This document shows, in pieces, positions 49,239 to 58,130 of a stretch of 64,000 bases of DNA. Numbering within the stretch: the stretch's first letter is position 1; each line of letters begins with the position of its first letter. The notes below the pieces were generated by a model. That model was not told the origin of the DNA and ran no database searches. It saw nothing but the letters and a program-made list of their open reading frames with translations. The position numbers were made by a program, and so were the translations under genes. Source of the DNA: Acinetobacter terrae (GTDB lineage: Bacteria; Pseudomonadota; Gammaproteobacteria; Pseudomonadales; Moraxellaceae); NCBI RefSeq assembly GCF_013004375.1, contig NZ_JABERI010000001.1, positions 186,001-250,000 on the forward strand, given 5' to 3'.

Positions 49239-49628
49239 ATGAAATTTAAAACACTTATTCTCTCTGGCTTCGCGTGCTTATCTCTTACTGCTTGTACTTC
49301 TGCACCAAAAATCCCGCAACTTGAAACCGGTGTATTACAAGAAGTTCAAAACCTGAAGGTCTATCCAGACACGGTCAATAACAAAGCCAAATTGACTAAA
49401 GTTATTGATAAATGCGTGATTGAATTTACCGGCAACCTAGAAGCAGGAAAATCAATAGAACATTGGTCATTTAAGGGTTTAACCCTTATTTCAGGTGGTT
49501 CTACAACATTCGCTCAAGACGGCTCAAGCACGGCAACAAATTTCGACCTGCATGCTCCAGACGTACAACACAATTTCCTTGCCTTACGCCACAACTTTCA
49601 TAAAGACGCTTTAGCTCAATGTAACTAA
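49239..49628 (+). CDS. small lipoprotein of unknown function
   Basis: 129 residues with a lipoprotein signal: MKFKTLILSGFACLSLTAC and cleavage before Cys19 (lipobox LTAC). The mature part has KVIDKCVIEFTGNLEAGKSIEHWSFKGLTLISGG and a Ser/Thr-rich stretch. There are two further cysteines (CVIEF and the penultimate residue), possibly a disulfide. I do not recognise the family. It is monocistronic with a strong GC-rich terminator. Confidence 0.7.
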   Translation: MKFKTLILSGFACLSLTACTSAPKIPQLETGVLQEVQNLKVYPDTVNNKAKLTKVIDKCVIEFTGNLEAGKSIEHWSFKGLTLISGGSTTFAQDGSSTATNFDLHAPDVQHNFLALRHNFHKDALAQCN

Positions 49629-49660
49629 GTGACCGAATACATTACCCGATTCATTTAATC

Positions 49661-49701
49661 AATCCCCCATCTTTCACCTGTAAAAGATGGGGGATTTTTT
49701 T
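49661..49701 (+). terminator. terminator of the lipoprotein gene
   Basis: AATCCCCCATCTTT, seven-base loop, AAAGATGGGGGATT and seven T; one of the strongest stems in the window. Confidence 0.9.
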
Positions 49702-49857
49702 GTTTCTCATCTTTCTAAAATACACAGCAAATGTATACAGATGTTGTAACGCTGTATTAATTTCGCCACATTTACACTTACTTAAAAAATTTACCATTAC
49801 AATAAAAATAATGATGTAGAACCGAAACTACAGGCAAAAACAGGAATAAAACGTACA

Positions 49858-50361
49858 ATGAAAAAGATGAAAACTGCATTAATTACGGGCGCAATTTTAG
49901 CTTCAACTCCACTTTTTGCTCAAACCACAACAGCAACCGAAACGGTGACTCAAACACAGAGTCAGGCTGCACCTTATGGTGACAACCCGAATATTTTTAA
50001 AGTGATTACCCACAAGGCTCAAGCCACGGTGCAAAACACGGCTGAAAAAGTTGATCATGCAGCGCAAAAAGGGATCGCGAAAGTAAAACCTAAAGTTGAA
50101 AATGCTTGGGAAGGAACTAAAGATTTTGCCAGTGAAAAATCAGTGATTGCGATAGAAAAAACTCAAAATGCTGCAGTAAAAGTGAATAAAAAACTGAATG
50201 AAACCAAAGATGGACTTATTGGCAGTCCAAATGACCAGCCTGCACCTATTGTTTCGCACCCTTTGAGTCAGTCATCGACAGGAGTCGAGTCTGCACCCGT
50301 TCAACAAGTACCGTCTACGCAAACACAGCCGGTACAAAATAATAGAACCACAAACTTATAA
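49858..50361 (+). CDS. periplasmic protein with helical heptad-like repeats
   Basis: 167 residues. The signal peptide is MKKMKTALITGAILASTPLFAQ, with cleavage after FAQ likely. The mature part is rich in Thr, Gln, Ala and Lys. Residues 55-115 form amphipathic repeats (HKAQATVQNTAEKVDHAAQ, NAWEGTKDFASEKS, KTQNAAVKVNKKLNETKDG), followed by a Pro/Gln/Ser-rich tail. The composition resembles LEA-like or YtxH-like stress proteins; I do not assign a family. Confidence 0.65.
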   Translation: MKKMKTALITGAILASTPLFAQTTTATETVTQTQSQAAPYGDNPNIFKVITHKAQATVQNTAEKVDHAAQKGIAKVKPKVENAWEGTKDFASEKSVIAIEKTQNAAVKVNKKLNETKDGLIGSPNDQPAPIVSHPLSQSSTGVESAPVQQVPSTQTQPVQNNRTTNL

Positions 50362-50371
50362 TCAATATGCT

Positions 50372-50405
50372 CTCTCCCTTTTGGCAGAGGGCTAAATTGG
50401 GAGAA
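50372..50405. repeat. short palindromic repeat (CTCTCCC...GGGAGA)
   Basis: TCTCCC and GGGAGA arms enclose CTTTTGGCAGAGGGC; it resembles the elements at 6729 and 31939 and lies between two convergent genes. Confidence 0.45.
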
Positions 50406-50423
50406 GACTAAAGTGAGAGTCGG

Positions 50424-51380
50424 TTAATTCACTTGTCGAATCGGCTGTCCGGCTTTAAATGCTTCAACATTGTCTAGCATCTGCTGCACAATACGTTGTC
50501 GTGCATCGACACTGCCCCACGCACTATGTGGGGTAATAATCAGGTTTGGAATATCATCCGCCAATAACACATTGCCATTCTTTGGTGGTTCAACCGTGAG
50601 AACATCGGTTGCAGCCCCTGCAATTTTGCCTTGGCGTAAAGCATCCGCAAGCGCTTGTTCATTAACTATACCACCACGGGCACAGTTAATTAAAAATGCC
50701 GTCGGTTTCATCGCATTGAAGGCTTGGGCATCTATCAAATCACGGGTATCTTCAGTTAATGGACAATGCAGACTGAGGAAATCAACTTGGGGCAGTAAAT
50801 CCGCAAAAGGAATCCGACTGGCATCCGATGGACGATTAGGCAAAGATCCAACCAGTACTTTCATGCCAAATGCTTCAGCCAGCTTCGCAACAGCCTGTCC
50901 CAATTCACCATAACCTAGAATCCCTAAAATCTTGCCTTCCAGTTCAATAATAGGGAAATCTAGTAAACAAAATTGTGAGGCTTTATTCCATTCGCCCTGC
51001 TTTACGGCGCGGTCATATTTGAGCAATGAAGTGGCTAAAGCCAACATTAAAGCGAGTGTATGTTGAGCTACCGCAGAAGTGCCATAACCCTGACAATTAC
51101 ACACCACAATGCCCTGCGCACGCGCTTGAATCAGGTCAATATTGTTTGTCCCTGTTGCAGAAATTAAAATCAGTTTCAAATTCGGACATTGCTGAATCGT
51201 TGCGGCATCAATCACCACTTTATTACTGATGATGACATCTGCATGTTGTACACGTTCTAAAACCTGTGCTGGGTCAGTGCTTGGAAATAGGGCTAATTCA
51301 TCAAAAGCCGCTTCGAGTGCACCAAAATCCAGATCATTTTTATCCAGTGATTCATAATCTAAAAATACGGCTTTCATCAT
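50424..51380 (-). CDS. D-2-hydroxyacid dehydrogenase (glycerate dehydrogenase-like)
   Basis: NAD(P)-dependent reductase of 2-keto acids, 318 residues. The NAD-binding motif is LGILGYGELGQAVAKLAEAFGM. Catalytic residues are Arg in INCARGGIVNEQALADAL, Glu in DVLTVEPP and His in NLIITPHSAWGS. The set fits HprA-type hydroxypyruvate/glyoxylate reductases; substrate range cannot be fixed. Two ATG codons are adjacent at the start; AAGGAA is upstream. It is monocistronic. Confidence 0.88.
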   Translation of the reverse strand: MMKAVFLDYESLDKNDLDFGALEAAFDELALFPSTDPAQVLERVQHADVIISNKVVIDAATIQQCPNLKLILISATGTNNIDLIQARAQGIVVCNCQGYGTSAVAQHTLALMLALATSLLKYDRAVKQGEWNKASQFCLLDFPIIELEGKILGILGYGELGQAVAKLAEAFGMKVLVGSLPNRPSDASRIPFADLLPQVDFLSLHCPLTEDTRDLIDAQAFNAMKPTAFLINCARGGIVNEQALADALRQGKIAGAATDVLTVEPPKNGNVLLADDIPNLIITPHSAWGSVDARQRIVQQMLDNVEAFKAGQPIRQVN

Positions 51381-51479
51381 GCATTCCTTGGCTGGTTTAG
51401 ATAGGTACTGAAATTACTTCCCCAGATATTAAAAGCCAAATTTGCGTGCTTTTTCAACTAAATTTCGGTATGAGATATG

Positions 51480-51503
51480 AAAAAACCCACTATTTAGTGG
51501 GTT
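51480..51503 (-). terminator. terminator overlapping the stop codon of the small membrane protein gene
   Basis: Leftward: AACCCACT, AAAT, AGTGGGTT, then T run. The TAG stop (51490-51492) sits in the 5' arm and loop. Confidence 0.75.
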
Positions 51504-51687
51504 TATTAATATGGACTTGAATTGACTTCCGAATTTCACAAAATACATAGACAGCCAGGGCAAAAACCACAAGCAATCCCCCACCCATAATCATATATGT
51601 GGGATCTGTACTCTGGGCAAAAGCATAGGAAGGTATCGATATAGAGATGATGGTTAAAAGCACAGCCGGTATAAAATCACGTTTCAT
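51490..51687 (-). CDS. small single-span membrane protein
   Basis: 65 residues starting MKRDFIPAVLLTIISISIPSYAFA, a signal-like segment, then PTYMIMGGGLLVVFALAVYVFCEIRK, a second hydrophobic helix with a basic end. AGGGTG stands about seven bases before this ATG; the longer frame begins at a TTG with no ribosome site. The topology suggests an envelope protein anchored by the second helix. I do not recognise it. Its terminator overlaps its stop codon. Confidence 0.6.
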   Translation of the reverse strand: MKRDFIPAVLLTIISISIPSYAFAQSTDPTYMIMGGGLLVVFALAVYVFCEIRKSIQVHINKPTK

Positions 51688-51849
51688 CCTTAAGCACCCT
51701 GTATTGTTTATTTGTTTATTCTTCAATATTTAGCAAATTTAACTTGCCTTATATTTTCTATCTTAGACCGATTAAAATATAAAGCAAGTGGTCAAAAATG
51801 AGACCAAAGTCGAGTTGGTTTTAAACAATAACAGAGTATTCAATAATGC

Positions 51850-53178
51850 TTAAGGCAGTTCTGGTTGAGTGACGAATTGGGCGGTTTCAGGCGTATCTTC
51901 AATAAAATCATGACTGCCAAATTCATTATTGCTTAAGTTTAATTGCTTATAACTGAGCAAATAAAAATCACTATATTTCTTGATCACAATGGGATGCATG
52001 CCCGCCGTTAAAGGCTCTTGCTCCTTAAACAACTTCATGACCTGTCGATCATTCATTGCCACAAGATAGCGTTCGTCATTTAAATTAATCTGCACCAGAC
52101 CACTGCCCTTGGCAAAAATCGGGATCAGAAATTTATGATTTAACGCAATTGCACCGGCTGCATAGCTTTCAATTTTTTGGCTAATCACATTGAACACCAG
52201 ACCATGACCGAAACAGTCCAATAAATGACTGCGATTTTCCTGTGGCAAATTCACCTGAATACCGAGTTTCAGTAAATCTTGCTGACTGACCTGCTTGTTG
52301 CTCAGTAATTCTCGCAGTAAATTCTGTTTCAACTTCGCATCAAAAAACTGGTTATCCAGCTGCAAATCATTGTTAATTAAAATTGAACCCAAGGCATTGC
52401 GGTGTCGCGGCAATAAATTTTCAATGACTTTACGATAATAGAACTTACTGTTCTTTTTGACCTGGCGGATTTTTTTATAGAAATAGCTTTCATCAAATTC
52501 ATGCAATAAAAAGTCATACAGTAATTCTGAACTGGCCAACACAGCAATCGCATCATGGCCGGTAAAGGGTAACTTCAAAGTCCGAATTTGAGGCAAAACC
52601 TGTTCAAGTTTCAGATAGTGCGCGCGATCTTCCGGACAGTAAGGATCATAAACCACAATGTATTCACGCTCGGCCGAAACATCTTGAGGCCGCACTTGCA
52701 TATTGGCATTTAGTTCCTCATGGAAAAACATGTTATAGCGCGGATCTTCCACATCTTCAGGATTAATTGAATACTGCGGCACCAGTGCAACCACACGTTT
52801 TAAATCGAGCAAATTGGAATACTTGATTGCGGCATAACCACCCATTGAACCGCCATAGCCAATCCGTGTTTTAAACGGCGCAATCAGCTCTTGAATCTCG
52901 GCAAACATCTGTTGCATTGAGCTTTCAGGAAACCACGATTTCTGCTTCGGCATAATACCAATCACATTAAAATCATGTTTATCCAGTGATTTTTCGGCAT
53001 TAATCGACAGTCCCTTGGCACGGGTAATTAAATCGCCAAAAGAGAAAATCAGCTCATCCGATGAACCTTTTAGAAATATTGCACGAATTTGTTCGTCTTC
53101 AAAAATAATGTGTTTATCCATTTCCACACCGAAGCAAATCGGCCCTTGTTTTTTACGGTCAATAGAACAAATAGACAC
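51850..53178 (-). CDS. alpha/beta-hydrolase-like protein with a long C-terminal extension
   Basis: 442 residues. The first 240 look like an alpha/beta hydrolase: nucleophile elbow RIGYGGSMGGYAAIKYS near residue 110, then RVVALVPQYSIN, an acid segment IVVYDPYCPEDRAHY and a His in LKLPFTGHDAIAVLA. The last 200 residues (from ESYFYKKIRQVKKNSKFYYRK) are not a fold I recognise and contain a beta-rich stretch near the end. The start is a GTG at 53178, close to an AGG; an ATG at 53121 (MDKHIIFED) is the alternative. The partner gene, if any, is unclear; a methyltransferase is divergent 66 bases away. Confidence 0.7.
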   Translation of the reverse strand: MSICSIDRKKQGPICFGVEMDKHIIFEDEQIRAIFLKGSSDELIFSFGDLITRAKGLSINAEKSLDKHDFNVIGIMPKQKSWFPESSMQQMFAEIQELIAPFKTRIGYGGSMGGYAAIKYSNLLDLKRVVALVPQYSINPEDVEDPRYNMFFHEELNANMQVRPQDVSAEREYIVVYDPYCPEDRAHYLKLEQVLPQIRTLKLPFTGHDAIAVLASSELLYDFLLHEFDESYFYKKIRQVKKNSKFYYRKVIENLLPRHRNALGSILINNDLQLDNQFFDAKLKQNLLRELLSNKQVSQQDLLKLGIQVNLPQENRSHLLDCFGHGLVFNVISQKIESYAAGAIALNHKFLIPIFAKGSGLVQINLNDERYLVAMNDRQVMKLFKEQEPLTAGMHPIVIKKYSDFYLLSYKQLNLSNNEFGSHDFIEDTPETAQFVTQPELP

Positions 53179-53244
53179 CTTGCCTATTTACGAAAAGCGA
53201 CTATGTTATTTTATAGATGCCAAGAATATTAAAAAGCGCAAAAT

Positions 53245-54021
53245 ATGACACAATCACTCCATCCTGCCGCTCAAAAAGGCTTTAGTTCTGCTGCGGAACT
53301 CTATCAACAGGTTCGTCCCGATTATCCACAAGACATCGTGAACTGGCTGCAAGATCAGCTCCAACTTGGTGAAAAGTCACATGTCATCGATCTGGGTTCT
53401 GGCACTGGCAAATTCTTACCCTACTTACAACAAATTACTTCACACATCACCGCGATTGAACCGATTCAGGAAATGCTGGCACAGCTGCAACACGCCTATC
53501 CAGAGATTCAAACCCTGCAAGCCTCTAGCGAACACTTGCCTGTCACTGCAAATAGCATGGATGCCGTAATCTGCGCGCAATCCTTCCACTGGTTTGCCAA
53601 TCTTGAGACTTTACAGCAAATTCATCAAGTCTTGAAACCCTCAGGACATTTGGCACTGATCTGGAATCAACGGGATATCCAAGTCGACTGGGTCAAGGCA
53701 CTGGCAGATCTGATTGAACCTTTGGAGGGTAACACACCTCGTTATCATAGTGAAAAGTGGAAAGATGTGTTTGAGCAGCAATCGTTATTTCAGTTAGAAA
53801 ATGTTCAGACTTTTCAGCAGCAGCATGTGGGTACAGTAGAAAATGTGGTGTCTAAACGTCTGCTTTCTACCAGTTTTATTGCAGCACTGCCTGAGCAAGA
53901 ACAACAGCAATTAAAAGCCCTATTTGAACAGATTGTCTTCAGTTACACTGGTAAATATCCACAAGATGAAATCGCCTTCCCTTATATAACCCATGCCTAT
54001 GATTTTATAAAAATTGATTAG
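53245..54021 (+). CDS. class I SAM-dependent methyltransferase
   Basis: 258 residues of the Methyltransf_11 type. Motif I is VIDLGSGTGKFLPYL, the acidic loop ITAIEPIQEML, motif II MDAVICAQSFHWF and motif III VLKPSGHLALIWNQRD. The FHWF after motif II is shared with the bacterial/plant group whose substrates are mostly unknown. ORFs upstream are divergent. It is followed 15 bases later by a lipoprotein gene in the same direction. Confidence 0.85.
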   Translation: MTQSLHPAAQKGFSSAAELYQQVRPDYPQDIVNWLQDQLQLGEKSHVIDLGSGTGKFLPYLQQITSHITAIEPIQEMLAQLQHAYPEIQTLQASSEHLPVTANSMDAVICAQSFHWFANLETLQQIHQVLKPSGHLALIWNQRDIQVDWVKALADLIEPLEGNTPRYHSEKWKDVFEQQSLFQLENVQTFQQQHVGTVENVVSKRLLSTSFIAALPEQEQQQLKALFEQIVFSYTGKYPQDEIAFPYITHAYDFIKID

Positions 54022-54036
54022 AAATAAGGAATCATC

Positions 54037-54636
54037 ATGAAAAAACTTCAACTGAAACAACTTGGTCTGCCTGTTTTATTATGTTCAAGCGTATTCCTGA
54101 CTGGCTGTGATAACAGCAAAAATACAGCCACTCAAAATGATAAAATCCAACCTGAAGATAAAGTCATGCAGGAGTTGATTACCGAACCGGTCAAAGCGTT
54201 TGAGAAAACGCCAGATGATCAACATGATATTGCCTTACTCACCGACTTCGACACGCGCTTCACCCAAATGAGTGATGACATGGAAGATGAGCTGACCAAA
54301 ATGCACGAGGAAGGCTCCTTAACCGATGAATTTGCGCATAATCGCAAACGTGACAATATTCGTTCGGCACTCAATATGCTGAAAGAACTGGACTTAAAAA
54401 CCCAGCAAGGACGTTATATTCAAGGCTTAATTGCAGAATACTGGCAAACTCAAGCCAAACTGTATGATGAAAATAAAGATAACAAAACAGAGGAAATGAA
54501 AAATTCAGGTGATCGGGTTAAAGGTTTAGCTAATTTTTTACATGCCCAAGACCAGCTTGAACATTGGCAGTCACAATATCCAGAAATGAGCAAAACTAAC
54601 ACATTAAAAACTGAAGCAACTAAATCTGAGCCCTAA
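54037..54636 (+). CDS. lipoprotein of unknown function
   Basis: 199 residues. The signal peptide has LGLPVLLCSSVFLTGC with lipobox LTGC (Cys at 26). The mature protein is acidic and helical: FDTRFTQMSDDMEDELTKMHEEGSLTDEFAHNRKRDNIRSALNML, then QGLIAEYWQTQAKLYDENK, ending in a Thr/Lys tail. AAGGAA precedes the ATG. The 15-base gap to the methyltransferase gene suggests joint transcription, with no obvious functional tie. Confidence 0.72.
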   Translation: MKKLQLKQLGLPVLLCSSVFLTGCDNSKNTATQNDKIQPEDKVMQELITEPVKAFEKTPDDQHDIALLTDFDTRFTQMSDDMEDELTKMHEEGSLTDEFAHNRKRDNIRSALNMLKELDLKTQQGRYIQGLIAEYWQTQAKLYDENKDNKTEEMKNSGDRVKGLANFLHAQDQLEHWQSQYPEMSKTNTLKTEATKSEP

Positions 54637-54866
54637 AATCAGCATTTTGAATTGGGGCGTTAGTAGCAAAAGCACTGCCATTGGCTTTACCACATCTTTG
54701 ACAATGGCATTGCACGATTCGTCTATCTCACGCTGAATTTCATAGCATAAACCGCCACACAAACCACTTCCTGTAGAGGGTGTGGCTTCTGATACATGTA
54801 TGCATTTTTATAATGGTTGAGTATTCACCCTAGCATGCGTCAAATCACAGTCCAAAATCTGTGCAA

Positions 54867-56087
54867 TCATTTTTGTGCAGCAAGATAATCATGCACACCC
54901 TCACCTACAGCACGACCTGTGGCAAAACATGCAGTTAATAAATAACCGCCGGTAGGTGCATCCCAATCCAGCATCTCCCCACAACAAAACACATGCGGAT
55001 TGGATTTCAACTGGAGTTGTTCAGACAAAACTTCTCGTTTGATGCCACCGGCACAGCTAATGGCTTCTTCAATTGGACGGAAGCCCTCTAAGGGAATGAG
55101 CAAATGTTTAATCTGCTGTGCCAAAGCCAGTGGATCATTCCATAGATCTTTAGCCACCAATTCACGCACCAGATTGGCTTTGGCATGATCTAAACCGGCT
55201 TTACGCCAGACATTACTTAAAGACTGCTTTTTGCTCGGTTGTAATTTTTGCGCGAGTTGCTCAACCGTCTGATCTGGAATTAAATCCAAATAGAGTTGCA
55301 TGGCTTGACCATTTTTAACTTGCTGACGCAACGCACGACCCTGTTTATAGATCAAACCACTCTCTAAACCATAATGGCTAATCACAATATCACCCATGGT
55401 TTTGGCTTGATCACCCACCCAAGCTTCAACCCGTTTTAAAGGCTGACCAAATACCGGTTGCATAAACTTGGACCAAGCATGTTCCACGCCTGCATTACTG
55501 GCTTGAAAGGCTTCAATTTCATCCTGGGATAACCATTTCTGCCATGCCCCGTCACTGCCAAGTCTTGACCATGACACTGCACCACAGGCCATCACAATGG
55601 CATCAAACTGCTGAGTTTCAACCTGTTCTGTTACCAGGTTTTTAAACTTTAATTCGGAACTTCTTAAGTTCAGACATTGATGACGATAATGAAAAATCAC
55701 ACCATGTTCAACCAAGCGTTTTAACCAGGCACGAAGGAGTGGCGCAGCTTTCATTTCAACGGGAAAGACCCGACCGGATGAACCGATATAGGATTCTATC
55801 CCTAAACCTTTCATCCATTGTTGAATCCAGTTCGCATCCCACTGTTTTATCCAAGGGACAAGCCATTCTGCTTGATCATAGCGCTCTATAAATTGTGCTA
55901 CAGGCTCGGCATGGGAAATATTTAAACCTGTTTTTCCAGCCATCAAAAACTTACGTGCAGCCGATGGTTTCTGTTCATAAACATGCACGTCATAGTCGTA
56001 CTGGATTAAAACTTCCGCAGCCATCAGTCCCGCAGGACCTGCCCCAATAATTGCAACACGTTTTTTCATAGTAGACTTATTCAGCAT
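54867..56087 (-). CDS. TIGR03862-family NAD(P)/FAD-dependent flavoprotein (HI0933/BaiN-like)
   Basis: 406 residues. The FAD motif is VAIIGAGPAGLMAAEVL, followed by EQKPSAARKFLMAGKTGLNISH, the mark of the HI0933-like group. The late FAD segment is GEMLDWDAPTGGYLLTACFATGRAVG. Reaction unknown; relatives include BaiN reductases. Its start overlaps the preceding methyltransferase gene by 11 bases if taken at 56087; MKKRV at 56069 would leave 8 bases. Neither has a good ribosome site, so coupled translation is likely. Confidence 0.82.
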   Translation of the reverse strand: MLNKSTMKKRVAIIGAGPAGLMAAEVLIQYDYDVHVYEQKPSAARKFLMAGKTGLNISHAEPVAQFIERYDQAEWLVPWIKQWDANWIQQWMKGLGIESYIGSSGRVFPVEMKAAPLLRAWLKRLVEHGVIFHYRHQCLNLRSSELKFKNLVTEQVETQQFDAIVMACGAVSWSRLGSDGAWQKWLSQDEIEAFQASNAGVEHAWSKFMQPVFGQPLKRVEAWVGDQAKTMGDIVISHYGLESGLIYKQGRALRQQVKNGQAMQLYLDLIPDQTVEQLAQKLQPSKKQSLSNVWRKAGLDHAKANLVRELVAKDLWNDPLALAQQIKHLLIPLEGFRPIEEAISCAGGIKREVLSEQLQLKSNPHVFCCGEMLDWDAPTGGYLLTACFATGRAVGEGVHDYLAAQK

Positions 56088-56745
56088 CTTTTGGATCAGT
56101 TTCTAATGCAGTTTCGATCACCGCATTTTGACCTTGTAGCGGCATAAAATCATCAAAACGGGTGGTGTAGCCTTCTGGCTTGGTGATGATCAATTGTTGA
56201 CACAACTCGCCGCGTTGCAAATATTTAATTTCAAAATGGGTACGTGCTGATGTACGTGGAATCACTTCTTTAACAAACGGTAATTTCCAGGTCTCAATCA
56301 GCTGTTGCTGCGCTTTTTCTATATATTCAGGAATATTACTCGCCAGAGTTACAGTTCCACCGACCTGTAAACGTGACAGTAAAAATTCAAAAAATGGCAT
56401 ATTCAACCAGCGCTGTGCCGGATTATGCGGTTCAGGATTGGGGTATAAAATAAAAAATTGCTGTACTTGCGCTGGCAATAAAGCATGCACGATCCATGGC
56501 ATGGCATCGGCATGAATCGCTTGTAAATTGGCTTGCCCTTCTAAAGCATGCTGTTTTTGCATCGCCAGATATTTTTCACGGGTGCGTTCAATTGCAATCA
56601 GTTTATTTTCGGGATGCTGACTCGAAAAAAGCAAGGCATGCTTACCTTTACCCGCACCAATTTCCACACAAATTGGCTCTGGGCTAATCATTTGAAAATC
56701 ACGAGGCGCATGCATACGCTGTGCTTGAAATTGACGAATTGGCAT
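56077..56745 (-). CDS. TrmB-like SAM methyltransferase, divergent
   Basis: 222 residues. Motif I is ICVEIGAGKGKHALLFS, with the ENKLIAIERTREK segment typical of tRNA (guanine-N7) methyltransferase TrmB. The usual TrmB signature (YFPDPWxKxRHxKRR) is replaced by FILYPNPEPHNPAQRWLN, which keeps the spacing but loses the basic residues. The end also lacks the expected TrmB form. I would call it a TrmB relative whose substrate may differ. It is first in a pair with the flavoprotein gene. Confidence 0.7.
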   Translation of the reverse strand: MPIRQFQAQRMHAPRDFQMISPEPICVEIGAGKGKHALLFSSQHPENKLIAIERTREKYLAMQKQHALEGQANLQAIHADAMPWIVHALLPAQVQQFFILYPNPEPHNPAQRWLNMPFFEFLLSRLQVGGTVTLASNIPEYIEKAQQQLIETWKLPFVKEVIPRTSARTHFEIKYLQRGELCQQLIITKPEGYTTRFDDFMPLQGQNAVIETALETDPKDAE

Positions 56746-56836
56746 AATCAGATCAAACTAACAAAAATCCGCTCAAGTCTAGCAAGAGCGACTGAGTTTG
56801 ACTAATCGAATCATCATTTTTATCCGGAGTAATCAG

Positions 56837-57022
56837 ATGCCTCGCACTTTTCCTTGCCCGCGTTGTGGCAAACCTTCGACTTGGGAAGATAACGAGTTCC
56901 GTCCTTTTTGTTCAGAACGCTGTAAAATGATTGATCTGGGAGCTTGGGCAAATGATGAATATAAACTACCTACTCAAGATGCACCGCAAGCGGATGGCGG
57001 TCGTGAAGAAGATGAGTTTTAA
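56837..57022 (+). CDS. yacG: DNA gyrase inhibitor YacG
   Basis: 61-residue zinc-finger protein that in E. coli binds GyrB and blocks DNA binding. The four cysteines are in [13 protein letters not shown] and [15 protein letters not shown]; the acidic tail DEYKLPT follows. The start MPRTFPCP has GGAG eight bases upstream; the frame runs back to 56798 without another good site. In many gammaproteobacteria it lies with coaE and pilD; here it is alone. Confidence 0.9.
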   Translation: MPRTFPCPRCGKPSTWEDNEFRPFCSERCKMIDLGAWANDEYKLPTQDAPQADGGREEDEF

Positions 57023-57066
57023 TGATCAATTACGCATAAAAAGTTACTGATTTAATGGATAAATGA

Positions 57067-57098
57067 CTCTAATCTACTTTAATCAAAGTGGATTAGAG
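57067..57098. terminator. hairpin downstream of yacG
   Basis: CTCTAATCTACTTT, loop AATC, AAAGTGGATTAGAG: a 14-bp stem with one T-G pair. The tail CACATCCTTTTATT is only weakly T-rich. Confidence 0.55.
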
Positions 57099-57244
57099 CA
57101 CATCCTTTTATTAAAAAATAATCTAATATTTTATACAGAAGAAATACTCAACTTGCCGATAAAAACAATAACTACTGCTCATTTCCACCCTACAATTAAG
57201 CTATAAAAATTATCACAACAACTATAAAAAAGAGGAAATAAAAA

Positions 57245-57430
57245 ATGGGAGTAGTGTTTCTAAAGATTCTATTTTTTCTATTTGTCTTACTGAGTATTGT
57301 TAGTTTGGGATTTGGAATTTATACCCATGATGTCATTATTATTTCAATTGGCATCTTATTTGTTTTTGCAGCGATTATCATTACCTTGGAATTAAAGCAG
57401 CTGCATAGTGGTCCTTTTCGCCGAGATTGA
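57245..57430 (+). CDS. small two-helix membrane protein
   Basis: 61 residues: MGVVFLKILFFLFVLLSIVSLGFGIY, a short loop, then VIIISIGILFVFAAIIITLEL and a basic end PFRRD. AAGAGGAAAT precedes the ATG by seven bases, a good site. There are no homologues I recognise. It is a plausible real small protein, but the 220-base upstream gap shows nothing further. Confidence 0.6.
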   Translation: MGVVFLKILFFLFVLLSIVSLGFGIYTHDVIIISIGILFVFAAIIITLELKQLHSGPFRRD

Positions 57431-57464
57431 TGAAATTCATTCATCAATCTCTGAAAAGCAAGTA

Positions 57465-58109
57465 TTAACCCGCTTTACCTGCAACAAAAGGATTATGCTG
57501 TTTTTCAAAACCAATGGTACTGATTGGACCATGACCTGAAATAAATTGAGTTTCATCTGGCAAGCTAAAACATTCACGCTGAATCGAATCTAACAGTTGC
57601 TGATGATTGCCGCGTGGAAAATCAGTACGCCCGATAGACCCTTTAAACAGCACATCACCTGTCCATAACAGAGCATAATTTTTGTTATAGAACATCACGT
57701 GACCTGGAGTATGACCGGGTGCGAAACGTACTTCAAATTCTTCATCCCCCAGCTTTAACACTTCTCCGCCTTCAAGCCATTGGGTCACGTCTACCTTTTC
57801 TGGAACTGGGAAACCATAACGTGCTGATACTTCCTGAATCATGTCCAGCCAAAACGCATCTTCTTTATGTGGACCAATGACAGGAACATTCCACACTTTG
57901 GTTAATGCGCCCACTGCACCGGCATGATCCAAATGACCATGAGTCAACCATAAAGCTTTCACGCTCAAACCTAGAGCTTCAACTTCAGCTGCTAATTTTT
58001 CAGGCTCACCACCCGCATCAATCAAAACTGCTTCTTTACTTTCTGAATCCCAAACAATTGAACAATTTTGCTGAAATGCCGTGACAGGAACAATTTTGAC
58101 TTGCAACAT
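57465..58109 (-). CDS. MBL-fold hydrolase, glyoxalase II-like (YcbL type)
   Basis: 214 residues. The binuclear metal motif is LWLTHGHLDHAGAVGAL, with further ligands in FAPGHTPGHVMFYN, WTGDVLFKGSIGRTDFP and FISGHGPIS. Length and the SIGRTD words match the type II glyoxalase/YcbL group, which lacks the full substrate-binding C-terminus of GloB. Cytoplasmic. It lies 21 bases after hemH in the same direction, probably co-transcribed. Confidence 0.88.
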   Translation of the reverse strand: MLQVKIVPVTAFQQNCSIVWDSESKEAVLIDAGGEPEKLAAEVEALGLSVKALWLTHGHLDHAGAVGALTKVWNVPVIGPHKEDAFWLDMIQEVSARYGFPVPEKVDVTQWLEGGEVLKLGDEEFEVRFAPGHTPGHVMFYNKNYALLWTGDVLFKGSIGRTDFPRGNHQQLLDSIQRECFSLPDETQFISGHGPISTIGFEKQHNPFVAGKAG

Positions 58110-58130
58110 AATGGCGAAACCTCGGTGAAA

